Part shown: in pieces, positions 53,405 through 61,772 of the stretch
Position numbering within the stretch: the stretch's first letter is position 1
Layout: every line of letters begins with the position of its first letter
Source of the DNA: Pedobacter roseus
GTDB taxonomy: Bacteria > Bacteroidota > Bacteroidia > Sphingobacteriales > Sphingobacteriaceae
DNA: 64,000 nucleotides
Assembly: GCF_014395225.1 (NCBI RefSeq)
Contig: NZ_CP060723.1
Span: 4,712,001 to 4,776,000, forward strand
Direction: 5' to 3'
Made by a program: the position numbers and the translations under genes
Notes under the pieces: generated by a model
Database searches by the model: none
Seen by the model: the letters and a program-made list of their open reading frames with translations, nothing else
Told to the model about the DNA's origin: nothing

Positions 53405-54935
53405 TTTTTTCTTCCTCTATTTCTGATTTTATAATACTGCTAACTTCGGGTTTAGCACCTTCAAGCAAAAACACACCTGCCCCTTTTTCACGTGCATAAG
53501 GTGTTTTTATTTCCCCAATTTTCGTAATCCTGGCAAAATAAGGCTGCTCCCGTTTACGTTTCGGATCTTCATCTTTCCACCCGGTGATCATAATTAAATC
53601 TTTGATCGGTTTATCCATTTTAAACCAGTACAGGTAATCTGCATTGTATGATACCGCATTGATGTTTTTATATTTTGAATAATAATTGATTGCGCCTGCC
53701 TGTCCATAATTATCGGCACGGACTAACAATACTGATTTATCTTTAACCTTTCCGTAAGCAGAATCAACTAGTGCTGCTAATTCTTTCCAGCCCTGCATAT
53801 CAGCATAATCCTGCGGCAGCGCATGATTTTTCCCATCTTCCCAACGCAGTGCCCCTACCCGCTCAAATCTTTTATGGTGCGCAATAATTTCGTCAGGACT
53901 ATAAACCGGCATCAAAAGTGGTAACAGGTAAATAAATGTGCCTATATTAAAAGCGAACAGCAAACCTGTTAGTATGTGTTTTTTTACTAAAACCCGACTT
54001 AAATAAACAGCACCAAAAGCCAGTAAAACCGGATATAAACCTAAGGCATAATAATCTTTGGCTTTAAAATAACTGAATACAATAAGGGTAATGATGTAGG
54101 TTAAAATAATCCAGCTGTATTTCCTGAAATCTTTATAAAAAATTAAACTTAAAATCCCTGCGAGAAGGATAAAAATTGAACTGATAAAAAAGAGAAACTG
54201 CCCGATAAAAAAATCGATCCGGTTTACATGCACCAATTGTGTGGCCTGTAAAAGTTTCATGTGGGTTAACACCGGGAAGTGATGGTTAATCTGCCAGATT
54301 ACATTAGGAGAAATAATTAAAAGTGCCAGTAAAATTGATAGATAAAGATGTTTATCGGCAAATATTTTTCGATTTGGCGTAATAATTATGGCTGGCAACA
54401 GACCAATAACCAGAAATATGACATTATACTTATTTAGAAAGCCTAAAGCCACAAAAACGGCAAAAGCATACAGGTGTTTAGCCTCTTTTTGATTGAAATA
54501 CCTCAATAAATAATAGAATATTGCTGTCCAGGCTAAAACATCGAAAGAATTGGGCTGATAAAGAGTATTTAGCCTAAGCAGAATAGAAAATATACAGGCT
54601 ACGGCAACAAAACATTTGGCCAACAGGTTCCCTTTTAAGAAATCGACGGTTTTCCAGCAATACAATATGGTTACAGCCCCCATTAATGCAGGTACGAGTT
54701 TTACCATAAAAACACCATTGCCAAAAGCTTTAATCAGCCACGAAAATAGCGAGGTTAAAGGTGGCACAGAGGTAAAACCAGCAGCCAGGTGATTGGCCTG
54801 ATCTAAATGCAGGAATTCGTCGCGGTGTAATTCGTAAACTGAATTAACCAATAAAAAAGATAAAATTAGTTTTAGCCCTAGAAAAAATACCAGACAACCA
54901 TATTCCGTCAGTCGGTTCGGATTTTTATCCTTCAT
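53394..54935 (-). CDS. GT39-like membrane glycosyltransferase
   Basis: The 513-aa protein has about eleven membrane helices and the PMT-type N-terminal loop ELHRDEFLHLDQANHL with the catalytic-type Asp/Glu. It likely moves a lipid-carried sugar onto a periplasmic acceptor; acceptor unknown. A soluble C-terminal part (about residues 350-500) follows. Between dtd and mazG on the same strand. Confidence 0.85.
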   Translation of the reverse strand: MKDKNPNRLTEYGCLVFFLGLKLILSFLLVNSVYELHRDEFLHLDQANHLAAGFTSVPPLTSLFSWLIKAFGNGVFMVKLVPALMGAVTILYCWKTVDFLKGNLLAKCFVAVACIFSILLRLNTLYQPNSFDVLAWTAIFYYLLRYFNQKEAKHLYAFAVFVALGFLNKYNVIFLVIGLLPAIIITPNRKIFADKHLYLSILLALLIISPNVIWQINHHFPVLTHMKLLQATQLVHVNRIDFFIGQFLFFISSIFILLAGILSLIFYKDFRKYSWIILTYIITLIVFSYFKAKDYYALGLYPVLLAFGAVYLSRVLVKKHILTGLLFAFNIGTFIYLLPLLMPVYSPDEIIAHHKRFERVGALRWEDGKNHALPQDYADMQGWKELAALVDSAYGKVKDKSVLLVRADNYGQAGAINYYSKYKNINAVSYNADYLYWFKMDKPIKDLIMITGWKDEDPKRKREQPYFARITKIGEIKTPYAREKGAGVFLLEGAKPEVSSIIKSEIEEEKNDH

Positions 54936-55022
54936 ATTAGCTTAGGTTAAAAGTTTTGGAATAAATTAATATCACTTTTTGACAATTTAAGACTTAATAA
55001 GTTACGCTGATATTGTTCAAAA

Positions 55023-55475
55023 TTATTCCTTATCTTTTGTATCAATCAAAATTGTGACCGGCCCATCGTTTAAAAGTGCTATTTTCATATCAGCACCGAA
55101 GATTCCGGTTTTTATTTTTTTGCCCAATAAAGCCGATAGCTTTTCAATCATTTTTTCATAAAGTGGAATCGCCACATCTGGTCGTGCTGCCCTTGTAAAA
55201 CCCGGACGATTTCCTTTTTTGGTAGATGCGAATAAGGTAAACTGGCTGATTAATAAAATATCTCCGCCCACATCGGCAAGTGCTTTATTCATCATTCCAT
55301 TTTCATCACCAAAAACGCGCATCCCGATAATTTTCTGTGCCAACCATTCCAGGTCTTCTACCTGATCGGCATCTTCAATACCTAATAATACCAGAAATCC
55401 GCCGTCAATCGCTCCTGTTATTTCGTCATCAACAGTGCAACTCGCCTGTGTAACTCTTTGTAAAACTGCCCGCAT
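55023..55475 (-). CDS. dtd: D-aminoacyl-tRNA deacylase
   Basis: Dtd removes D-amino acids from tRNA, proofreading translation. The 150-aa protein carries the diagnostic SQFTLFAS motif and the cis-Gly-Pro region NDGPVTI near the end, plus MRAVLQRVTQASC at the start. Length is standard. First of a run with GT39 and mazG on the minus strand. Confidence 0.96.
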   Translation of the reverse strand: MRAVLQRVTQASCTVDDEITGAIDGGFLVLLGIEDADQVEDLEWLAQKIIGMRVFGDENGMMNKALADVGGDILLISQFTLFASTKKGNRPGFTRAARPDVAIPLYEKMIEKLSALLGKKIKTGIFGADMKIALLNDGPVTILIDTKDKE

Positions 55476-55505
55476 TTTATACTACTTTTGCTCAATAAAA
55501 TTGAT

Positions 55506-56531
55506 ATGCGCAAGATAAGTATTTTAGTGATTTCTGTATTTTTCTTCCTTGGTTGTAAGCAAAAATCAATTGTACATCCTACTTTTTATTATTGGAAAAC
55601 GGATTACCAGAACAAAAAGGAAGAAAGCGCTTATCTCAATCAGTTTAAATCCAACTCTTTGTATGTGCGGATTATGGACGTAGATTTTAATCCTGATCTG
55701 CAACTGCCCGTACCTGTTTCGCCGATTAAATTTTCGGATCCAATACCCAAAGAGACCGATATTATACCAGTTGTGTTTATTGTTAACCAGGTTTTTAATA
55801 AAATCGACACTAACCAGACTGTGGTGATGGCCGATCGCATTGCTAAATTTGTAGCTGCTAAGGTAAAACAGGCGGGAAAACCAAATTATCAAGAACTTCA
55901 GATTGATTGCGATTGGACCAAAGGCACGAGGAATAAGTATTTTAAATTCCTTGAACAGTTAAAAGCAAATCCGCTTCTAAAAGGGAAAACCATTTCGGTA
56001 ACCCTGCGCCTGCATCAGGTTAAAAATATCGTATCGAGCGGTGTACCTCCAGTTGAAAAGGCCATTTTAATGTGTTATAACATGGGCAACCTGCGTAAGT
56101 ACGGCGAGCAAAATTCCATACTGGACCAAAACGAAATGGATCTTTACCTAAAAGATTATTTAGGACAGTATCCTATACCGCTTGATGTGGCACTGCCTAT
56201 TTTCGAATGGGCGGTGGTATTTAGAAACGGGCAATATGCGGGTATTTCTAAACGGATCAGCCAAGTGCAGATCGACGATAAAAAACTTTTTAAGCAAAGG
56301 GAAAATTCCATCCTTTACGATCTTTTGGTTGATTATCCTGCAGCTGGATTAAAAAAAGGCGATGTAGTAAGATGGGAACGGATTTCTCCTGAAGATTTAC
56401 TTGCTACCTCTAAATTTTTATCCCGATATTTAGCCCCCAGAGACCGGAATCTCGTTTTCTACCATTTAGACACCGACCTATTAAAACATTTTACCCATGA
56501 AGACCTTCAAAAAGTTATCGCTAATTTTTAG
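55506..56531 (+). CDS. Exported lipoprotein, probable TIM-barrel domain
   Basis: The 341-aa protein has a lipoprotein signal (ISVFFFLGCKQKS, Cys about 16). The soluble part looks like an alpha/beta barrel: LYVRIMDVDFNPDLQ, IIPVVFIVNQVF, ELQIDCDWTKGT, KTISVTLRLHQV, KAILMCYNMGNL and DVALPIFEWAVV, each the strand of a barrel with acidic ends (DCDW, EW). A glycoside-hydrolase-like role is an inference. No family named. Its 3' end overlaps the next gene by 35 bp, implying translational coupling. ATG at 55506 fits the signal; an earlier ATG at 55488 exists. Confidence 0.75.
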   Translation: MRKISILVISVFFFLGCKQKSIVHPTFYYWKTDYQNKKEESAYLNQFKSNSLYVRIMDVDFNPDLQLPVPVSPIKFSDPIPKETDIIPVVFIVNQVFNKIDTNQTVVMADRIAKFVAAKVKQAGKPNYQELQIDCDWTKGTRNKYFKFLEQLKANPLLKGKTISVTLRLHQVKNIVSSGVPPVEKAILMCYNMGNLRKYGEQNSILDQNEMDLYLKDYLGQYPIPLDVALPIFEWAVVFRNGQYAGISKRISQVQIDDKKLFKQRENSILYDLLVDYPAAGLKKGDVVRWERISPEDLLATSKFLSRYLAPRDRNLVFYHLDTDLLKHFTHEDLQKVIANF

Positions 56532-58947
56532 TGTATTCCTGATTACTTTTTTCGGCGAAATTGCCGTGAATCTTGCCTGTGGAGGTGAGATAGATCCCTA
56601 CGATTATTACATTTCCTATTTCCACAATAATATAGAAGGAGATGAATATTCGCCGTTTGCCTATAACCAAATGGTTTACCTCAACAGTGAAACTGATATC
56701 GAAAGTGAACCCGACATAAACAGTCGCGAATGGGCAAAGTACCTCAATGTTAAAAAGGAGGATGTACTAAAGGTAATGTACAAAACAGATAGCGCCACGG
56801 ATGTAAAACTGGTTAATTTTGATGGCAACCTTTCGCAATTGCCAGACAGTTTACAGCAGAACAGTTTTATGCAAGCCTTAAGCAAACGTAAAGAACCTTT
56901 AAAATATTACCTGTTTGCAAAGAGCTGCGAACCCCTGGCCAATGTAGATTTTAGTCTTTGGGATCCAAAACCTCGTGATACAACAGCTATGGGATCAAAA
57001 GCTAAAGAAGCACTAAAATTAACAGAAGCTGAAAAAGACGATTTTCTGAAATTACGCTACGCATATCAGGCTGAACGGATGTTCCATTTTGCCGGTTACC
57101 ATGCCGAGAGTAAATCAACCTATGATAAATATATTAAAACCAGTAAGGTGAATAGTGCGGCTAAAGGCTGGGCATTGGCCTTATATGCCGGTTCTACCCG
57201 GAGATTGGGGAATCCAGAAGAATCTGCCTTTTTGTTTTCAAAGGTTTTTGCAAGCAATCCGGAACGAAGAGTACAAGCTTATAAAAACTATTATTACAAC
57301 AGCACTCCTGTTAATGGAGCCTTAAAATATGCCAAAACCAATAATGAAAAAGCAAATATCTGGGCGATAAATGGTTTTGGAAATTCCGAGTCGGGTATAG
57401 AAAGTTTAAATAAAGTTTACCAATATGAACCGAAAAGTCAGCTGAACGGAACATTACTGGTGCGCGAAGTAAATAAATTGGAACAAAGTTTAATTGAGGC
57501 GAACGACATCGCCAAAATTGGTTATAATTATTACTTTTCGGACAACGGAAATCCTAAATATAAGGACAGTTTGAAAACAGTTAATCTAAAATACCTGAAC
57601 GAAATCAGGAATTTTGCTGTAAAACTGGCTACCGAGAAAAAATATCCCCAGCCAGAACTGGGCACATTAACAGCGGCTTATTTATCGTGGATGGAGAATA
57701 AAGATTTTCTGGCCTCAAACTACCTTGCCATTTTAAAACCAGATAAACTGCCGGAAAGATTACGTGATCAATATCGCATTACGGATTTGTTGATCAAAGC
57801 TAAAAACATTAAAAAAGGCAATCCATTTAATGAGAATGATTTACTATCTACTCTAAAATGGCTGGATGAAAAACGTTTTGCAGAAAACAAAAATCAGCAA
57901 AACGGGCAATATTATTATGATGATCAGGCCGATAAACGTTTCAGCAGAACGACCAGAAACTTTTATCAACAGATACTGGCTCCCGCCTATTTAAATATGG
58001 GCGATACGGCTAAAGCAGCATTGGCCATGGTTAAAGGCGACCTTACATACAAAACTTTGAAAGAAAATTCTCTTTTTCAGAACATGAGCTACCAGAGCAT
58101 CGCTTTTTGGCAGAAAAATTTAAGTCCGAAAAGCATGCAGGGTTTAGCCGTTTACAAAACCAAGGCAACAGGCAATGATGTTACCGGTTTATTAGCTTCG
58201 GCTTTAAATCAACTCAAAAACGATGATTTTTATGAGCTTTATGGCACTACCTATTTACGTACACATCAATACGATAAAGCGGTACAGATGTTTGCAAAAG
58301 TTTCAGCAAATTACAAATATTTCAGTCCGGAGAACTGGTATGGGGCAGAATCGGAGTCAAAATTGTATGCCAATCCATTTATCGAAACCATTAACGATTT
58401 CCCTAAAAAGTACGTAACGGCCAAGGCATCTGTTACCAAAAAGGCTTTTGCTGCAGAAATGCTCCGCTTGCAGAAATTAACGGTGAGCGATAAAAAGAAT
58501 GCTGCGCTTTATTACTATAAGATGGCCAACGCGGTTTACCAAACAGGTTATTTTGGAAATAGCTGGTTTCTGATCAGTTATGATTGGTCATCGTACGATA
58601 ATAGCAATCCGGCAAAATATGTGTACGATGGCGACTACAAAAAAGCACAAACGGCAAAAGCCTGGTATTTAAAAGCAAGGGCCTTGAGCACCAATGCCGA
58701 TTTTAAAGCTAAATGTACCTTTATGCTCGCTAAATGTTTGCAAAAGCAAATTATTATGAATGCAAATCCATTATCGTTTTACTATTATGATAAAACCGAT
58801 ATAAAATGGAAAAACTTTATCAAGGCTAATTATAACAATCCTTATCTTAAAGAATTGAGGTTTAGCTACGGCAAAACACCTTTTTATGCTGTAGCAGCCG
58901 GAGAATGCAGTTATTTAGGAGATTTTATTAAGCCAAAAACGCAATAG
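56497..58947 (+). CDS. Large exported protein with a CGGEIDPYDYY start
   Basis: The 816-aa protein has a leader (LSLIFSVFLITFFGEIAVNLACGGE; Cys about residue 28 could be lipidated) and then DPYDYYISYFHNN. The rest is helical with TPR-like pairs (RMFHFAGYHAESKSTYDKYI; FYELYGTTYLRTHQYDKAVQMF). No family recognised. It overlaps the preceding lipoprotein gene, so the two products are probably made in fixed ratio and work together. Confidence 0.75.
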   Translation: MKTFKKLSLIFSVFLITFFGEIAVNLACGGEIDPYDYYISYFHNNIEGDEYSPFAYNQMVYLNSETDIESEPDINSREWAKYLNVKKEDVLKVMYKTDSATDVKLVNFDGNLSQLPDSLQQNSFMQALSKRKEPLKYYLFAKSCEPLANVDFSLWDPKPRDTTAMGSKAKEALKLTEAEKDDFLKLRYAYQAERMFHFAGYHAESKSTYDKYIKTSKVNSAAKGWALALYAGSTRRLGNPEESAFLFSKVFASNPERRVQAYKNYYYNSTPVNGALKYAKTNNEKANIWAINGFGNSESGIESLNKVYQYEPKSQLNGTLLVREVNKLEQSLIEANDIAKIGYNYYFSDNGNPKYKDSLKTVNLKYLNEIRNFAVKLATEKKYPQPELGTLTAAYLSWMENKDFLASNYLAILKPDKLPERLRDQYRITDLLIKAKNIKKGNPFNENDLLSTLKWLDEKRFAENKNQQNGQYYYDDQADKRFSRTTRNFYQQILAPAYLNMGDTAKAALAMVKGDLTYKTLKENSLFQNMSYQSIAFWQKNLSPKSMQGLAVYKTKATGNDVTGLLASALNQLKNDDFYELYGTTYLRTHQYDKAVQMFAKVSANYKYFSPENWYGAESESKLYANPFIETINDFPKKYVTAKASVTKKAFAAEMLRLQKLTVSDKKNAALYYYKMANAVYQTGYFGNSWFLISYDWSSYDNSNPAKYVYDGDYKKAQTAKAWYLKARALSTNADFKAKCTFMLAKCLQKQIIMNANPLSFYYYDKTDIKWKNFIKANYNNPYLKELRFSYGKTPFYAVAAGECSYLGDFIKPKTQ

Positions 58948-58958
58948 ATGGTTTTTAT

Positions 58959-59021
58959 CATTAAGAAGTTAAGGTTATTAAAAAAATGTACTAAAACCTT
59001 AATGTTCTTAACTTCTTAATG
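58959..59021. repeat. 15-bp perfect inverted repeat after the large exported protein
   Basis: CATTAAGAAGTTAAG (58959-58973) and CTTAACTTCTTAATG (59007-59021) pair perfectly; the part between also partly pairs (GTTATTA / CCTTAATGTT). Could act as a weak terminator or mRNA end stabiliser. Confidence 0.75.
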
Positions 59022-59060
59022 GTAAATAAATAAGGTGCTTAGGTTATATATCAATGCCTC

Positions 59061-59099
59061 AGATTTCTCGACTTCGCTGCGCTCCGCTCGAAATGACGA
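59061..59099. repeat. Half-element of the CGTCATTTCGA repeat
   Basis: AGATTTCTCGACTTCGC ... CTCGAAATGACGA; the inverse of the left part of 60732-60832. Non-coding scrap. Confidence 0.6.
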
Positions 59100-59158
59100 A
59101 TTTTATAATAGTGAGTCTACTTCTTATTTTAGGCTAACTTGCCTGGCTATTTTAAAAA

Positions 59159-59207
59159 GACTAAAGACTAAAGACTAAAGACTAAAGACTAAAGACTAAA
59201 GACTAAA
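59159..59207. repeat. Tandem GACTAAA, seven copies
   Basis: Seven exact copies of GACTAAA occupy 49 bp and end four bases before the fabH stop codon on the opposite strand (TTTAGTC on the minus strand). Likely polymorphic in copy number. Confidence 0.95.
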
Positions 59208-59211
59208 GCAG

Positions 59212-60258
59212 CTACCACCTAATCAGCGCACTGGCCCAGGTAAAGCCCGAACCGAATGCAGCGAGGCAAACCAGATCGCCATCTTTAATTTTGCCAGCTT
59301 CCCATGCTTCGCATAAAGCAATCGGCACTGAAGCTGCCGTGGTATTGCCATATTTTTGAATATTATTAAAAACCTGATCGTCTTTTAAGCCCAATAACTG
59401 CTGTACATACTGACTGATGCGCAAGTTTGCCTGGTGTGGTACCAGCATATCAATATCTTTTTCGGTTAAGTTATTTGCGGCCAAAGCTTCTTTAATTACT
59501 TCAGGAAATTTCACTACCGCTTTTTTGAAAACTGCCGGACCATCCATATAAGGTAAAGCAGCACCGCTTTCTAAAATTTCATTTGTCATAAATAACCCGC
59601 CCAATTCCTGTTCCGGGTAGGCTGGTTTATCTTTTAACCATTTGTTGGCATGAGAACCTGGGTAATACATCGCCAGAATTTCGGCATCTGCACCATCGCT
59701 ATGTAAATGTGTACTTAAAATCCCTTTTCCTGGCTCGTCTGTAGGTTGTAACACCACTGCACCAGCACCATCTCCAAAAATTACCGATACATTACGGCTT
59801 CGGGTTTCGAAATCCATTGCAAAGGAGTGTTTTTCGCTACCCACCACCAGCACATTTTTATACATGCCCGTTTTTACAAACTGATCGGCCACTGAAAGGG
59901 CATATACAAAGCCAGAACATTGGTTACGAATATCGAGCGCACCAATTTCGCCCATGCCCATTTCGCGTTGCAATAATACACCGCAACCTGGAAAATAATA
60001 ATCAGGACTAAGTGTGGCAAAAACGATAAAATCGACATCTTTAGCGGTAATTCCAGCCCTCTCGATCGCAATTTTAGCGGCTTCAATGCCCATTGTGGTG
60101 GTGGTTTCCTCATTACGATCGGCAAAACGACGTTCTTTAATTCCGGTACGCTCCTGGATCCACGCATCATTGGTATCCATAAAACGGCTTAAATCATCGT
60201 TGGTGTATACATTTTTAGGAACGTACAAACCTATTCCTGCAATTTTAGACTGGTGCAT
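59212..60258 (-). CDS. fabH: 3-oxoacyl-ACP synthase III
   Basis: The 348-aa enzyme starts fatty-acid synthesis by condensing acyl-CoA with malonyl-ACP. Catalytic triad seen as Cys114 (RNQCSGF), His275 (VPHQANLR) and Asn305 (KYGNTTAA). The end GSGFTWASALIRW is typical. Length slightly above average. Bacteroidota often have several FabH-like genes; whether this is the main one is not decided. Promoter box TAACTTTG upstream. Confidence 0.94.
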   Translation of the reverse strand: MHQSKIAGIGLYVPKNVYTNDDLSRFMDTNDAWIQERTGIKERRFADRNEETTTTMGIEAAKIAIERAGITAKDVDFIVFATLSPDYYFPGCGVLLQREMGMGEIGALDIRNQCSGFVYALSVADQFVKTGMYKNVLVVGSEKHSFAMDFETRSRNVSVIFGDGAGAVVLQPTDEPGKGILSTHLHSDGADAEILAMYYPGSHANKWLKDKPAYPEQELGGLFMTNEILESGAALPYMDGPAVFKKAVVKFPEVIKEALAANNLTEKDIDMLVPHQANLRISQYVQQLLGLKDDQVFNNIQKYGNTTAASVPIALCEAWEAGKIKDGDLVCLAAFGSGFTWASALIRW

Positions 60259-60284
60259 GCTCGTATTTATTATTATTTGGTTAG

Positions 60285-60292
60285 CAAAGTTA
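60285..60292 (-). promoter_or_regulatory. -7 box (TAACTTTG) of fabH
   Basis: TAACTTTG on the minus strand, 26 bp before the ATG at 60258. Confidence 0.6.
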
Positions 60293-60302
60293 GTTAATTA
60301 AA

Positions 60303-60398
60303 AAAAGATATGAGAGGTGCGATTTGAGATGTGAGATTTTATCCTAACGTCCTAAAATTTAATATCTCAGATCTAATGTCTCAAATCTTCTAAATTAT
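60303..60398. repeat. GAGAT-type inverted repeat spacer
   Basis: GATTTGAGATGTGAGAT (60321-60337) faces ATCTCAGATCTAATGTCTCAAATC (60364-60387). Between the divergent fabH and clpS genes; resembles the spacer at 10925-11032. Confidence 0.7.
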
Positions 60399-60402
60399 TG
60401 TT

Positions 60403-60410
60403 TATTTTTG
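60403..60410 (+). promoter_or_regulatory. -7 box (TATTTTTG) of clpS, four bases before ATG
   Basis: TATTTTTG is followed by CACC and the ATG at 60415; same spacing as hemW and the DUF4286 gene. Likely leaderless. Confidence 0.6.
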
Positions 60411-60414
60411 CACC

Positions 60415-60696
60415 ATGTCTACAGAAACCAAAGAAGAGACCTTTACGCTCGAAGAAATTTTAACTTCCCTAAAAACCGTACATCGCCTTATTTTGTGGAA
60501 TGATGATATCAATACCTTTGATCATGTGATTTACTGTATGATGAAATACCTGGATTATAACGAATCGCAGGCTGAAAAAATTGCATGGAAAGTGCATAAT
60601 GATGGTAAATGTCCTGTTTTAGAAGGATCATTTACCGAAATGGAGGTATACCGCAAAATTTTACAGCAAGAAGGCCTAACTGTTTCTGTTGATTAA
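60415..60696 (+). CDS. clpS: ATP-dependent Clp protease adaptor ClpS
   Basis: ClpS delivers N-degron substrates to ClpAP. The 93-aa protein shows LILWNDDINTFDHVIYCMM, the binding loop WNDDINTF of the N-recognin, and KIAWKVHNDGKCPVLEGSF with the conserved His-Asn-Gly-Lys that forms the adaptor side. Length is normal. Convergent with the thioredoxin-like gene; a dispersed repeat fills the spacer. Confidence 0.95.
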   Translation: MSTETKEETFTLEEILTSLKTVHRLILWNDDINTFDHVIYCMMKYLDYNESQAEKIAWKVHNDGKCPVLEGSFTEMEVYRKILQQEGLTVSVD

Positions 60697-60731
60697 AAGG
60701 ATTATTTTTCTCGCGAACGACCCTCGCAATA

Positions 60732-60832
60732 TCGTCATTTCGAGCGGACCCGATAGCTATCGGGTGCAACGTAGTCGAGAAATCTATCTAGGCAGATCTC
60801 TCCATTTCACTGCGTTTCAGTCGAGATGACGA
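60732..60832. repeat. Dispersed inverted repeat, CGTCATTTCGA family
   Basis: TCGTCATTTCGAGCGGA (60732-60748) faces CAGTCGAGATGACGA (60818-60832); the middle holds CCCGATAGCTATCGGG, a perfect palindrome, and GTAGTCGAGAAATC. Between convergent genes. Common kind of intergenic element in Bacteroidota. Confidence 0.8.
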
Positions 60833-60846
60833 CTATTCCACGAAAA

Positions 60847-61446
60847 TTAATTCTCCAATCTTTTCAAAAGCTCAGTTAACCCCGCCTGTGTGGTTTGCGT
60901 TTTATCTTTAGCATACCAGCCGTGAAGTTTTTCTGCCAAAACTGGCATTTCAATGTTTTCTTTTTTCCACTCTTTTAAAAGTTGCTGCAAAATTTGTGGT
61001 CTTGGGCCCCAGGTACCTAAAACCTGGTCTGCTGATTTATTCAATACAATTAAAACCGGGATAGCCCTTCCGCCATTGGTTAAATGCGCATCTATTAATG
61101 GAAGGTTTTTATCGCGTAAAACAAATTTCAAATCTATTTTACCTAATGATGCCGTAGCAATTTTGTTAAACACCGGAACAATCTGGGCAGCATCGCCACA
61201 CCAGCCTTCGGTAATTACCAGAAATTTATAATTTTCTTTAAGATGTTCAATAGTTGAAGTCAACTCATCATTTAAGCTAACCGTTTTATCCACGCGATTC
61301 ATGCGCTGCACATTCATTTTAGTGTAGTGCAAATCGTAAGTTACATCGCCAGTAGCCTTTCCCTCTAACAGAAGTTGGTCAATCAGTGCACGGTAGGTTA
61401 AATAATCAAGTCCTTGTTGTTCAAAAATTTCGCGATAATTTATCAT
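60847..61446 (-). CDS. Thioredoxin-like protein with a single-Cys motif
   Basis: The 199-aa protein has an N-terminal helix (NYREIFEQQGLDYLTYRALIDQ) and a thioredoxin-like fold with FLVITEGWCGDAAQIVPVF; the second Cys of the WCGPC motif is replaced by Ala. The cis-Pro region AIPVLIVLN is present. It cannot make the usual two-Cys disulfide, so it may be a monothiol binder. ATG at 61446 leads directly into the domain; an ATG at 61470 adds eight residues. No signal peptide; cytosolic. Confidence 0.85.
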   Translation of the reverse strand: MINYREIFEQQGLDYLTYRALIDQLLLEGKATGDVTYDLHYTKMNVQRMNRVDKTVSLNDELTSTIEHLKENYKFLVITEGWCGDAAQIVPVFNKIATASLGKIDLKFVLRDKNLPLIDAHLTNGGRAIPVLIVLNKSADQVLGTWGPRPQILQQLLKEWKKENIEMPVLAEKLHGWYAKDKTQTTQAGLTELLKRLEN

Positions 61447-61772
61447 GGTTTCCTTAAAATTATAGCGCAAAGGAAAGGAGAAATTAGCTGAAAATGATCA
61501 TGATTTTGCAAGAAAACGCAAGCGTATGATTGCACAGATTTTTTAATTACGGAACTGTTTCAATGAGCAAGAAAAAGTAATTACATATCCTCATTCTTGT
61601 AATATCTCACTTCAATTAAACTCGGTTGGAGTGAGCACGACTCCCGATTTTTTCATCGGGAGAAGTAAAACGGAAAACGGGACTGGCGCAACCTAAGACA
61701 GCAGAAACCTGCTTTTCATATCTATAAAAATTTAACCATTGCTTGCATTCAGAATGACAACGAGAATATAGA
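61447..61772. other. Intergenic region with repeat family A
   Basis: 326 bp without a gene. The main content is an intergenic repeat copy at 61618-61717. Downstream of it is ATTCAGAATGACAACGAGA, a fragment of the CATT-type repeat. No promoter was assigned. Confidence 0.6.
61618..61717 (+). repeat. Intergenic repeat, family A, copy 3
   Basis: Starts AAACTCGGTTGGAGTGAG, has the hairpin CCCGAT-TTTTTC-ATCGGG, then GTAAAACGGAAAACGGGACT and ends GAAACCTGCTTTTC. It matches copies at 4039-4140 and (inverted) 4201-4288 in the order of its parts. Confidence 0.5.
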
